From Clostridiales bacterium (GTDB taxonomy: Bacteria > Bacillota > Clostridia > Lachnospirales > Lachnospiraceae), in the NCBI GenBank assembly GCA_019423795.1, contig JAHZAT010000073.1:5436-69435 (forward strand): a stretch of DNA of 64,000 nt, given 5' to 3'. The position numbers and the translations under genes were made by a program. Each line of letters opens with the position of its first letter. Position 1 is the first letter of the stretch. Below the pieces are notes generated by a model. That model worked only from the letters and a program-made list of their open reading frames with translations, searched no databases and was not told the origin of the DNA. Of this stretch, positions 46,303 through 55,173 are shown one piece after another.

Positions 46303-46660
46303 AAAATCCTCCTTAATCAAAATTATTTTAATTAATTAATAACAACTAATAAAAAAACAAAAATATTAGTAATAAAATAATAATTATTAATTAAAACTAC
46401 ATTTATCATAGCATATTTTTTTACGGAAAAACAAGGAAAAACGAGGTTTTTTTAATTGAAAAAAATTGAAGAAAGCATCTTGAAAAAAAACGAAAAACCA
46501 TGTACTATTAATAAAGTTGAAAAATATTAATAAATTCAATGAATATTGCTGAAATCTGACAGTTTTTCGAGTTTGACAAGACATTTTATCCATGTTTAAA
46601 TAAAGCCATAAACAAAACAACGAACAAAACAACAAACAATGTTTTAGGAGGAAGTAAGTT
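46303..46660. promoter_or_regulatory. AT-rich divergent control region between lacI-type gene and fsa
   Basis: This 358-base gap is extremely A/T-rich. Near the regulator it holds TTAATTAATTAATAA-type palindromes (about 46327-46400). On the minus strand TATGAT (complement within 46405-46420) could be the regulator's -10. AATATT occurs twice in the 46525-46555 stretch, flanking AT-rich sequence, and could form an operator. The plus-strand promoter at 46573 is listed separately. I see no coding sequence. Confidence 0.45.
46573..46601 (+). promoter_or_regulatory. Promoter of the fsa-transketolase operon
   Basis: TTGACA (46573-46578) lies 17 bases from TTAAAT (46596-46601), whose weakness is offset by an extended TGT directly upstream. 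The start codon is 59 bases downstream. Confidence 0.65.
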
Positions 46661-47317
46661 ATGAGATTTTTCGTGGACACAGCAGATGTAGATCAGATTC
46701 GTAAAGCAAATGATATGGGAGTTATCTGTGGAGTTACAACAAACCCTTCACTGATCGCTAAATCAGGAAGACAGTTTGAAGATGTGATCAAAGAGATCAC
46801 TTCTATTGTAGATGGAGCTATCAGTGGTGAAGTAAAAGCTACAACAACTGATGCAGAAGGAATGATCAAAGAAGGAAGAGAAATCGCTAAGATTCATCCA
46901 AACATGGTAGTTAAGATTCCTACAACGATCGAAGGATTAAAAGCTACAAAGGTATTATCTTCTGAAGGGATCAAAACAAATTTGACATTGATCTTCAATC
47001 CAAACCAGGCTTTATTAGCAGCAAGAGCTGGAGCAACATATGTATCTCCATTCTTAGGAAGACTGGATGACATTTCTCAGAACGGATTAGATTTAATTGC
47101 AGACATCAGAGAGATCTTTGATGCAGCAGGAGATATCGATACACAGATCATTTGTGCAAGTGTACGTAACCCAATCCACGTAACAGAATGTGCTAAGATG
47201 GGAGCAGACATTGCAACAGTACCTTACAACGTATTTGAACAGATGATGAAACACCCATTAACAGATCAGGGAATCGAAAAATTCCAGGCAGATTATAAAG
47301 CAGTATTCGGAGAATAA
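46661..47317 (+). CDS. fsa: Fructose-6-phosphate aldolase / small transaldolase
   Basis: This 218-residue TIM-barrel enzyme has the opening [26 protein letters not shown] and the Schiff-base Lys85 in MVVKIPTT, followed by [10 protein letters not shown] and ICASVRN. Members of this short group act as transaldolase or as fructose-6-phosphate aldolase, which sequence alone does not separate. Its position before split transketolase genes favours a transaldolase role in the non-oxidative pentose phosphate pathway. AGGAGG precedes the ATG. The next gene follows after 18 bases. Confidence 0.92.
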   Translation: MRFFVDTADVDQIRKANDMGVICGVTTNPSLIAKSGRQFEDVIKEITSIVDGAISGEVKATTTDAEGMIKEGREIAKIHPNMVVKIPTTIEGLKATKVLSSEGIKTNLTLIFNPNQALLAARAGATYVSPFLGRLDDISQNGLDLIADIREIFDAAGDIDTQIICASVRNPIHVTECAKMGADIATVPYNVFEQMMKHPLTDQGIEKFQADYKAVFGE

Positions 47318-47335
47318 GAAAGGGTGGTAGATACA

Positions 47336-48157
47336 ATGACAACCGCAGAATTAAAGAAAACAGCAAATGAGGTTCGCAAAGGCATCATTAAGTCAACACA
47401 TGCTGCCAAATCTGGACATCCAGGCGGATCTTTATCAGCAGCCGACTTATTTACATATCTGTATTTTGTTGAGTTAAACGTTGATCCTAAGAATCCAAAA
47501 GATGAAAACAGAGATCGTTTCGTATTATCTAAAGGACATGTAGCTCCTGGATATTACTCAACATTAGCAGAAAGAGGATTTTTCCCAAAAGAAGATCTGT
47601 TAACATTAAGACATGTAGGATCTTACTTACAGGGACATCCTGATATGAAGAAGATTCCAGGCGTAGATATGTCTAGTGGATCATTAGGACAGGGAATCTC
47701 TGCCGCAGTTGGTATGGCACTTGCTGCAAAACTTCAGAATAAAGACTATCGTACATATACACTTCTTGGTGATGGTGAGATCCAGGAAGGACAGGTATGG
47801 GAAGCTGCAATGTTTGCAGGATCCAGAAAACTTGATAATTTAGTAGTTATCGTTGATAACAACGGATTACAGATTGATGGACCAATTGATGAAGTAAACT
47901 CTCCATATCCGATCGGAGCTAAATTCGAAGCATTTAACTTTAATGTGGTTGAAATTGATGGTCACGACTTTGATCAGATCGCAGATGCATTCAAACAGGC
48001 AAAAGAATGCAAAGGAAAACCAACAGCGATCATTATGAAGACGATTAAAGGTAAAGGTGTATCTTTCATGGAGAACCAGGTATCATGGCATGGTTCTGCA
48101 CCAAATGATGAACAATGTAAACAGGCACTGGAAGAATTAGAAAAGGTGGGCGAGTAA
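47336..48157 (+). CDS. tktA: Transketolase, N-terminal subunit
   Basis: The 273-residue polypeptide is the thiamine-diphosphate-binding half of transketolase. It shows HAAKSGHPGGSLSAADLFTYLY, KGHVAPGYYSTLAERG and the cofactor motif GDGEIQEGQVWEA with the closing NNGLQIDG. The C-terminal half is encoded by the next gene, one base downstream; the two form one enzyme moving two-carbon units between sugar phosphates. The frame opens at 47324, but a GTG there has no ribosome site, while AAAGGGTGG serves the ATG at 47336. Confidence 0.93.
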   Translation: MTTAELKKTANEVRKGIIKSTHAAKSGHPGGSLSAADLFTYLYFVELNVDPKNPKDENRDRFVLSKGHVAPGYYSTLAERGFFPKEDLLTLRHVGSYLQGHPDMKKIPGVDMSSGSLGQGISAAVGMALAAKLQNKDYRTYTLLGDGEIQEGQVWEAAMFAGSRKLDNLVVIVDNNGLQIDGPIDEVNSPYPIGAKFEAFNFNVVEIDGHDFDQIADAFKQAKECKGKPTAIIMKTIKGKGVSFMENQVSWHGSAPNDEQCKQALEELEKVGE

Positions 48158-48158
48158 G

Positions 48159-49097
48159 ATGGCAGAAGTAAAGAAGATTGCGACAAGAGAAAGCTATGGT
48201 AATGCTTTAGTTGAATTAGGACAGGAAAACCCTAATGTTGTAGTTTTAGATGCTGACTTAGCCGCTGCAACAAAAACAGGAATGTTTAAGAAAGCTTTTC
48301 CAGAAAGACATATTGACTGTGGTATCGCAGAATGTAATATGATCGGTATTGCTGCTGGACTTGCAGCAGCAGGAATGACTCCATTTGCAAGTAGTTTTGC
48401 GATGTTTGCAGCAGGACGTGCATTCGAGCAGGTAAGAAACTCTGTTGGATATCCACATTTAAATGTTAAGATCGGAGCTACTCATGGTGGTATTTCCGTA
48501 GGTGAAGACGGAGCTACACATCAGTGTTGTGAAGATATTGCATTAATGCGTACAATCCCTGGAATGACAGTGATCGTTCCATCTGATGATATTGAAGCAA
48601 AAGCAGCAGTAAAAGCTGCAGCAGCGATGGAAGGACCTGTTTATATGAGATTCGGACGTCTGGCTGTACCAGTGATCAACGATGAAGATTACAAATTCGA
48701 GATCGGAAAAGGTAAAGTCTTAAGAGAAGGAACAGACGTAGCGATCATTGCTAATGGATTATGTGTTGCTGAATCCTTAGATGCAGCTGAGAAATTAGCA
48801 GCAGAAGGAATCAATGCTCAGGTGATCAATATGGCAACTGTAAAACCATTAGATACAGAACTTGTATTAGAAGCAGCGAAAGCAACTGGTAAAGTTGTTA
48901 CAGTAGAAGAACATTCTGTGATCGGTGGATTAGGAAGTGCTGTATGTGATGTATTATCTGAACAGCTTCCAACACCAGTATTAAAGATCGGTGTGAATGA
49001 CGTATTCGGACATTCAGGACCAGCAGTAGAACTGATCAAAGAATTCGGATTAGATGGTGACAGTATCGCTGCCAAGGTAAAAGAATTTGTAAAATAG
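48159..49097 (+). CDS. tktB: Transketolase, C-terminal subunit
   Basis: The 312 residues hold the pyrimidine-binding and C-terminal domains: DADLAAATKTG, the conserved GIAECNMIGIAAGLA with the catalytic Glu, SVGEDGATHQ and VEEHSVIGGLGSAV. It starts one base after the N-terminal subunit stop and is translationally coupled to it through a GGTGGG site. With fructose-6-phosphate aldolase it makes a compact pentose-phosphate module. A strong terminator follows at 49129. Confidence 0.93.
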   Translation: MAEVKKIATRESYGNALVELGQENPNVVVLDADLAAATKTGMFKKAFPERHIDCGIAECNMIGIAAGLAAAGMTPFASSFAMFAAGRAFEQVRNSVGYPHLNVKIGATHGGISVGEDGATHQCCEDIALMRTIPGMTVIVPSDDIEAKAAVKAAAAMEGPVYMRFGRLAVPVINDEDYKFEIGKGKVLREGTDVAIIANGLCVAESLDAAEKLAAEGINAQVINMATVKPLDTELVLEAAKATGKVVTVEEHSVIGGLGSAVCDVLSEQLPTPVLKIGVNDVFGHSGPAVELIKEFGLDGDSIAAKVKEFVK

Positions 49098-49128
49098 ATT
49101 TTCTTTTAAGCATAATAAACCAAGAATA

Positions 49129-49169
49129 AAAAGCAGTACACTTGTTTTTGTAGCAGGTGTACTGCTTTT
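49129..49169 (+). terminator. Intrinsic terminator after the transketolase operon
   Basis: A perfect 13-bp stem (AAAAGCAGTACAC with GTGTACTGCTTTT) encloses a 15-base loop. An extended -10 (TGTTATGAT, 49171-49179) lies directly behind it and may start the DUF975 transcript. Confidence 0.88.
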
Positions 49170-49224
49170 GTGTTATGATGAAAATGATTTTAGGATCAAA
49201 ACAATTTACAAAAAGGAGAGGTGA

Positions 49225-50061
49225 ATGAATATGTGGACAAGAAGTGAATTGAAGGAACGAGGGAAGGCAGCACTGCATCGCAATTATTGGATCGTTGTGC
49301 TTGCAACACTTGTAGTGACAGCATTAACGGGAGGAACTGGTAATGCAGCAGGGAATGGTTCCCTGCAGGAAGGAAGTAATATAGCAGCAGGAAATGGTGA
49401 TGCGGCATCAAATTTGATACAAACATTATTTTCGTTTTTTGGAGTTGCAGGTGATATGATCTATAAAAATCTGATAGGTCCGATGTATAATGGAATGTAT
49501 GTGTCATTTATTCTGATCTTGATCATAACAGCCTTTAGTGTAGGTTTGTTGTTTAAGATTTTTGTAGGAAACCTGTTTGAAGTTGGAGGCTGTCGTTTTT
49601 ATGAGGAGAACAGCGAACATAAGACAAGAATCGCATTGATCGTTGATGGATTCCTCAATGGTGCATACTTAAGAAATGTTGCTACGATCTTTTGCAGGGA
49701 TCTTTATACAGTGCTGTGGACGTTGTGTTTAATTATACCAGGAATCGTGAAAAGTTATGAATATAAAATGATCCCTTACATTCTTGCGGAAAACCCTCGG
49801 ATATCAAGGAAGAGAGCGTTTGAGATCAGTAAAAATATGATGGATGGAGAAAAATGGAATGCATTCGTACTTGATCTGTCATTTATCGGATGGAATCTGT
49901 TATCAACGATCACATTTGGGATTGTAGGAGTTTTATATGTGAATCCGTATGTTAATACAACATGGGCAGAATTTTATAAAGTCATGAGGGAAAACGCATT
50001 GGAAACAGGAAATGCAACAAGAGAAGAACTGATCGGGCTTAGAAAAGAAGCAGATATTTAA
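49225..50061 (+). CDS. DUF975 family membrane protein
   Basis: The 278-residue protein has four to six hydrophobic segments and the DUF975 signature: an N-terminal WTRSELKERGKAALHRNYW, central FLNGAYLRN and the PGIVKSYEYKMIPYILAENP segment followed by RAFEISKNMMDGEKW. The role of the family is unknown. The stretch GNAAGNGSLQEGSNIAAGNG near residues 34-54 is a Gly/Asn-rich outer loop. An AAGGAG site lies 6 bases before the ATG. Confidence 0.85.
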   Translation: MNMWTRSELKERGKAALHRNYWIVVLATLVVTALTGGTGNAAGNGSLQEGSNIAAGNGDAASNLIQTLFSFFGVAGDMIYKNLIGPMYNGMYVSFILILIITAFSVGLLFKIFVGNLFEVGGCRFYEENSEHKTRIALIVDGFLNGAYLRNVATIFCRDLYTVLWTLCLIIPGIVKSYEYKMIPYILAENPRISRKRAFEISKNMMDGEKWNAFVLDLSFIGWNLLSTITFGIVGVLYVNPYVNTTWAEFYKVMRENALETGNATREELIGLRKEADI

Positions 50062-50084
50062 GAAAAACTTCATTGATTCTATAT

Positions 50085-50113
50085 TTGATAGACGATCGTA
50101 ATCATGGTATAAT
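50085..50113 (+). promoter_or_regulatory. Sigma-A promoter of glmM
   Basis: TTGATA (50085-50090) and TATAAT (50108-50113) are 17 bases apart and the -10 is preceded by TGg. The start codon is 45 bases downstream, after AAGGAG. Confidence 0.82.
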
Positions 50114-50158
50114 GTCAGGTGGTAAAAACAAACACAATACGATGCAAGGAGTATTAAG

Positions 50159-51511
50159 ATGGGAAAATATTTTGGAACAGACGGGTTCCGTGGAGAAGCA
50201 AATATAAATTTAACTGTAGAACATGCATATAAAGTCGGACGTTATATTGGATGGTATTTTAACCAGAAGTCAAGCAGCAGAGCAAAGATTGTCATCGGTA
50301 AGGATACAAGAAGAAGCAGCTATATGTTTGAGAATGCTTTAGTAGCAGGATTGACAGCATCTGGAGCAGATGCATATATGCTTTATGTAACAACGACACC
50401 AAGTGTGGCTTATGTCGTAAGAACAGAACAGTTTGACTGCGGGATCATGATCTCAGCAAGCCACAATCCATACTATGATAATGGAATCAAATTGATCAAT
50501 GCCAAAGGGCATAAGATGGAAGCAGAAGTTGAAAATGAGATCGAAGCATATATTGATGGGGAGATCCATGAAATCCCATTTGCAACAAAGAAAGAGATTG
50601 GACGAGCAAAAGACTATGCAGCCGGAAGAAATCATTATATCGGGTATCTGATCTCTACAGCAACAAGATCATTTAAAGGTGTCAAAGTCGGATTAGACTG
50701 CTCTAACGGAAGCTCATTTGCGATCGCAGAGAATGTATTTAAAGCACTTGGTGCAGAGACACATGTGATCAATAATGAACCAGATGGAACAAATATCAAT
50801 ACAAACTGTGGATCTACACATATCGAGATCTTACAGGGATATGTAAAAGAAAACCACTTAGATGTTGGATTTGCATATGATGGAGATGCAGACCGTTGTA
50901 TCGCAGTCGATGAGAATGGACAGGTTGTCGATGGAGATCTGATCCTTTATGTATGTGGACAGTATCTGAAGAAACACGGAGACTTGAACAATAATACAGT
51001 TGTTACAACTGTAATGTCCAATCTTGGATTATATAAAGCGTTTGATGCAGCAGGAATTGCTTATGAGAAGACTGCTGTTGGAGATAAATATGTTAATGAG
51101 AATATGGTGAAGAATGGTCACGCATTAGGTGGAGAACAGTCTGGACATATCATTTTCAGCAAGTTTGCAACAACAGGAGATGGTATTTTAACATCCTTAA
51201 AGATCATGGAAGCAATGATCGAGCAGAAACAAAGCCTTGCACAGTTAGCAGAACCCGTTGAGATCTTCCCACAGATCCTTGAAAATGTCCGTGTATATGA
51301 CAAAGCAGTTGCACAGGCAGATGAAGACGTACAGAAAGCAGTTAAGGAAGTAGAAGCAGAACTTGGAGATGAAGGAAGAATTCTTGTACGTGAGAGTGGA
51401 ACAGAACCATTAGTACGTGTTATGGTTGAGGCAAGAAGCCATGAGATCTGCCGTGAGAAAGTAGATAAAGTGGTCAAAGTTTTAAGAGAGAAAGGTCACG
51501 TAATCAAATAA
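50159..51511 (+). CDS. glmM: Phosphoglucosamine mutase
   Basis: GlmM converts glucosamine-6-phosphate to glucosamine-1-phosphate on the way to UDP-GlcNAc, needed for peptidoglycan and for the polymer genes of this window. The 450 residues start with KYFGTDGFRGEAN, carry the phosphorylated Ser101 in ISASHNPYYDNGIK, the metal loop YDGDADRC, the sugar loop GGEQSGH and the phosphate loop VRESGTEPLVRVM. Length is normal. It has its own strong promoter and may lead the following essential-gene block, since priA starts only 3 bases after its stop. Confidence 0.96.
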   Translation: MGKYFGTDGFRGEANINLTVEHAYKVGRYIGWYFNQKSSSRAKIVIGKDTRRSSYMFENALVAGLTASGADAYMLYVTTTPSVAYVVRTEQFDCGIMISASHNPYYDNGIKLINAKGHKMEAEVENEIEAYIDGEIHEIPFATKKEIGRAKDYAAGRNHYIGYLISTATRSFKGVKVGLDCSNGSSFAIAENVFKALGAETHVINNEPDGTNINTNCGSTHIEILQGYVKENHLDVGFAYDGDADRCIAVDENGQVVDGDLILYVCGQYLKKHGDLNNNTVVTTVMSNLGLYKAFDAAGIAYEKTAVGDKYVNENMVKNGHALGGEQSGHIIFSKFATTGDGILTSLKIMEAMIEQKQSLAQLAEPVEIFPQILENVRVYDKAVAQADEDVQKAVKEVEAELGDEGRILVRESGTEPLVRVMVEARSHEICREKVDKVVKVLREKGHVIK

Positions 51512-51514
51512 TCT

Positions 51515-53740
51515 ATGGAAAAATTATATGCGGATATAATTATTAATATTTCACATGAGGCACTGGATAAGGTGTTTGCCTATAAGGTGCCTTTTTCCAT
51601 GATCAAGGATATTCGGGTGGGACAGCAAGTCGTTGTCCCATTTGGACGTTCTAATAAGGAACAGACGGGATATGTAGTCAATCTTTCACGGACAGTTGAC
51701 TATGATGAGAGTAAAGTCAAAGAAATCTTAAGGATTGAGACGGATCATGTTGGTGTGGAGTCAAATATGATCGAGTTAGCTGCGTGGATCAGAGAGAATT
51801 ATGGATCAACAATGATCCAGGCATTAAAAACCGTACTTCCAGTGCAGGAAAAAGTTGCACGAAAAGCGAGAAAATACATTGAGCTATGCATTGAGAAAGT
51901 GCATGGACCAGCGATGCTTGATGAATATTTCAGTAAGCATTATGTGGCGAAAGCAAGACTTCTTGCAGCTTTATTAGACCATGGGAAGATCTCATGGGAA
52001 ATGGCATCGAAAGATCTAAAGATTTCAAAAAGTACAGTAGACAGCATGGAAAGAGAAGGAATTCTTCATGTTGTGACAGAATATTATTACCGGAATCCTG
52101 GAGAGTTCAGTATAGCAAAAGCAGAAGCGCATGTGTTAAATGAACAGCAACAGGAACTGATCGATGAATTTCGGGAAGATTTTTTAAGAGAAGACCACAA
52201 AACCTATCTTTTACATGGAATCACAGGAAGTGGGAAGACAGAAGTTTATCTCGCAGCGATCGAAGAAGTGATCAAACAGGGAAAACAGGCAATCGTCCTG
52301 ATCCCAGAGATCGCACTGACTTATCAGACGGTTACAAGGTTTACCAAACGATTTGGAGAGCGTGTATCAATTCTGAATTCACGATTATCCAAAGGTGAGA
52401 GATACGATCAGTGGCTTCGTGCACAGAGGGGAGACGTGGATGTGATCATTGGACCACGATCTGCATTGTTTGTTCCATTTTCGAATCTTGGGCTGATTGT
52501 GATCGATGAGGAACATGAAGGCAGTTACAAGAGTGAACAAACTCCCAAATACCATGCAAGAGAAGTTGCAATCAAAAAAGCACAGATGGAAGGTGCATCG
52601 GTGATCTTAGGTTCGGCGACACCATCAGTTGAGAGTTATAAACATGCACTGGATGGAACTTATCGGCTGTGGGAGTTGACAAAACGAGCCAAAGAAGCAG
52701 TGTTACCGCAAGTCTATATTGAAGATCTAAGAGAAGAATTAAAAGCGGGAAACCGTAGCATGTTCAGTCGAAGACTGAAAGAACTGATAAAGGATCGTTT
52801 GAATAAAGGCGAACAGATCATGTTGTTCTTAAACCGGCGTGGTTATGCGGGATTCGTTTCATGCAGAAGCTGTGGTCATGTCATGGAATGCCCTCATTGT
52901 GATATTTCTATGACATATCACAGAGATGGAAGACTGCGCTGCCATTATTGCGGATATGAACAGCCGATGCTGAAGGTTTGTCCAGAGTGTGGAAGCCCGT
53001 ATATTGGAACATTCGGTCTTGGAACCCAGAAAGTGGAAGCTGCATTATACAAAGAATTTCCACAAGCAAAAGTGCTTCGTATGGATATGGATACAACGAA
53101 GAGAAAGAATAGTCATGAACAGATCTTATCGGCATTTTCTGATGGAGAAGCAGATATTTTAGTGGGAACACAGATGATCGTCAAAGGACATGATTTTGCG
53201 AATGTAACATTGGTAGGTGTTTTGGCAGCAGATCTTTCCCTGCATGCCAATGATTACCGGGCAGGAGAAAGAACATTCCAGTTATTGACACAGGCTGCGG
53301 GAAGAGCAGGAAGAGGCGACAAACCAGGAGAAGTAGTGATCCAGACATATTCCCCAGAACATTACAGTATCCAGACTGCAGCCAAACAGGATTATCACGC
53401 ATTTTACAAAGAAGAGATCAGCTACCGAAGCTTGATGAGATATCCACCAGAATGGCAGATGTTGGTCGTATTTGCATCAGGAGAAGATAAAGCATGGCTT
53501 GATAAAGTAATGGATGCGATGGCAAATGTGGTAAAACATATGGATCTGATGGTGATCGGGCCGAGCGAGGCAGGATTTGGCAAGATCAATGATCAATACC
53601 GCAAAGTGATATATATTAAGAATAAAGATTACGAGACACTGGTGAAAGCAAAGAACCGTCTGGAACAGTGGATCGATTTAAATAAGATCAGGAAAAATTT
53701 ACTGGTCAATTTTGATTTTAACCCAATGAATAGTTATTAA
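51515..53740 (+). CDS. priA: Primosomal replication restart helicase PriA
   Basis: PriA reloads the replisome at stalled forks. The 741-residue protein has an N-terminal DNA-binding domain (DIIINISHEALDKVFAYKVP), Walker A GITGSGKTEVYL near 231, the DEEH box in VIDEEHEGSYKSEQTPKYHAR, zinc-binding pairs in CRSCGHVMECPHCD and CHYCGYEQP...CPECGSPYIG, and helicase motifs VGTQMIVKGHDFANV and QAAGRAGRGD. All expected elements are present. The ATG is 3 bases after glmM without a clear ribosome site, so translation is probably coupled. Confidence 0.96.
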   Translation: MEKLYADIIINISHEALDKVFAYKVPFSMIKDIRVGQQVVVPFGRSNKEQTGYVVNLSRTVDYDESKVKEILRIETDHVGVESNMIELAAWIRENYGSTMIQALKTVLPVQEKVARKARKYIELCIEKVHGPAMLDEYFSKHYVAKARLLAALLDHGKISWEMASKDLKISKSTVDSMEREGILHVVTEYYYRNPGEFSIAKAEAHVLNEQQQELIDEFREDFLREDHKTYLLHGITGSGKTEVYLAAIEEVIKQGKQAIVLIPEIALTYQTVTRFTKRFGERVSILNSRLSKGERYDQWLRAQRGDVDVIIGPRSALFVPFSNLGLIVIDEEHEGSYKSEQTPKYHAREVAIKKAQMEGASVILGSATPSVESYKHALDGTYRLWELTKRAKEAVLPQVYIEDLREELKAGNRSMFSRRLKELIKDRLNKGEQIMLFLNRRGYAGFVSCRSCGHVMECPHCDISMTYHRDGRLRCHYCGYEQPMLKVCPECGSPYIGTFGLGTQKVEAALYKEFPQAKVLRMDMDTTKRKNSHEQILSAFSDGEADILVGTQMIVKGHDFANVTLVGVLAADLSLHANDYRAGERTFQLLTQAAGRAGRGDKPGEVVIQTYSPEHYSIQTAAKQDYHAFYKEEISYRSLMRYPPEWQMLVVFASGEDKAWLDKVMDAMANVVKHMDLMVIGPSEAGFGKINDQYRKVIYIKNKDYETLVKAKNRLEQWIDLNKIRKNLLVNFDFNPMNSY

Positions 53741-53758
53741 AAGAAAGGGAGAACAATT

Positions 53759-54238
53759 ATGGCAATTCGACAGATTCGAGTATTAGGAGACGATGTTTTA
53801 AGAAAAAAATGTAAAGAAGTAAAAGAAATGACACCAAGAATGCATACATTAGTAGAAGATATGTATGATACAATGTATGAAGCAATGGGTGTTGGTCTTG
53901 CAGCACCTCAGGTGGGAATCTTAAAAAGAATCGTAGTCATTGATACTGGAGAAGAGGGAGAATGTGTAACTCTTGTCAATCCAGTGATCACACTGAAAGA
54001 AGGAGAGCAGGTAGGAGAAGAAGGATGTTTAAGCCTTCCAGGAAAAGTAGCAGTTGTGAAACGTCCAGATCATGTGATCTGTGAAGCATTTGATGAAGAT
54101 ATGAATCCGATCACAGTAGAAGGATTTGGATTATTTGCAAGAGCGCTCTGTCATGAAACAGATCATTTGGATGGAATTTTATATCCAGATGTAGCAGAAG
54201 AACCAGCAAGAGACGTCACGATGGAAGAGGTAGAATAA
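53759..54238 (+). CDS. def: Peptide deformylase
   Basis: This enzyme removes the formyl group from new N-termini. The 159 residues carry all three motifs: GVGLAAPQVGI, EEGCLSLPG with the metal-ligand Cys, and the HExxH site as CHETDHLDG. It belongs to the type common in Clostridia. It is co-transcribed with fmt, whose start lies one base after its stop, so formylation and deformylation are expressed together. Confidence 0.96.
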   Translation: MAIRQIRVLGDDVLRKKCKEVKEMTPRMHTLVEDMYDTMYEAMGVGLAAPQVGILKRIVVIDTGEEGECVTLVNPVITLKEGEQVGEEGCLSLPGKVAVVKRPDHVICEAFDEDMNPITVEGFGLFARALCHETDHLDGILYPDVAEEPARDVTMEEVE

Positions 54239-54239
54239 G

Positions 54240-55169
54240 ATGAAAGCAGTATTTATGGGAACACCGGAGTTCGCAGTACCAACACTGCAGGCACTGATCG
54301 ATCACCATGAGGTGCTTGCTGTTGTGACACAGCCGGATAAACAAAGAGGTAGAGGAAAGAAGATGCAGTTTCCTCCAGTCAAAGAAAAAGCAGTGGAATA
54401 TGATATCCCAGTATATCAGCCACAGAGAGCCAGAGATGAGGAATTCATTGAAGAGTTAAAAAACCTCAACCCAGATGTGATCGTTGTTGTTGCTTATGGA
54501 CAGATCTTACCAGAAAGTATCTTAAATATTCCAAAGTATGGATGTATCAATGTTCATGGATCACTCCTTCCAAAATACAGAGGAGCAGCACCAATCCAGT
54601 GGGCAGTTCTTGATGGAGAAGAAAAGACAGGAATCACAACCATGTATATGGAAAAAGGATTAGATACCGGAGATATGATCGATAAAGCAGAAGTTGTTTT
54701 AGATAAGAAAGAAACAGCTGGTTCTCTGCATGATAAATTGATGGTATTAGGAGCAAATTTATTATTAGAAACATTAAAGAAATTAGAAGATGGAACAGCC
54801 GTCAGAGAAAAACAAAATGACGAAGAAAGCTGTTATGCAAAAATGCTAAGTAAAGATATGGGACAGATTGATTTCACAAAATCAGCAAGAGAAATCGAAT
54901 GTCTGATCCGTGGAATGAATCCATGGCCAAGTGCTTATACATCCTTAGATGGAAAGACAATGAAAGTCTGGGAAGCAGATGTGCTTGATGCACAGAGTAA
55001 AGAAGAACCAGGAACGATCGTAGAAGTCAACAAAAAAGAGATCATCGTAGCAACAGGAAGCAATGATCTTGCACTTCATGAGATTCAGCTGGCAGGAAAG
55101 AAACGTATGCAGGTACAGGCATTTTTACTTGGATATCAAGTAGAAGCCGGAACAAAATTAGGAGAATGA
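54240..55169 (+). CDS. fmt: Methionyl-tRNA formyltransferase
   Basis: Fmt formylates initiator Met-tRNA using 10-formyl-tetrahydrofolate. The 309 residues show the N-terminal AVFMGTPEFAVPTLQAL, the catalytic region INVHGSLLPKYRGAAPIQWA, the folate-binding DTGDMI and a C-terminal domain beginning near 205. The length is standard. It starts one base after def and ends 4 bases before rsmB. Confidence 0.96.
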   Translation: MKAVFMGTPEFAVPTLQALIDHHEVLAVVTQPDKQRGRGKKMQFPPVKEKAVEYDIPVYQPQRARDEEFIEELKNLNPDVIVVVAYGQILPESILNIPKYGCINVHGSLLPKYRGAAPIQWAVLDGEEKTGITTMYMEKGLDTGDMIDKAEVVLDKKETAGSLHDKLMVLGANLLLETLKKLEDGTAVREKQNDEESCYAKMLSKDMGQIDFTKSAREIECLIRGMNPWPSAYTSLDGKTMKVWEADVLDAQSKEEPGTIVEVNKKEIIVATGSNDLALHEIQLAGKKRMQVQAFLLGYQVEAGTKLGE

Positions 55170-55173
55170 TACG

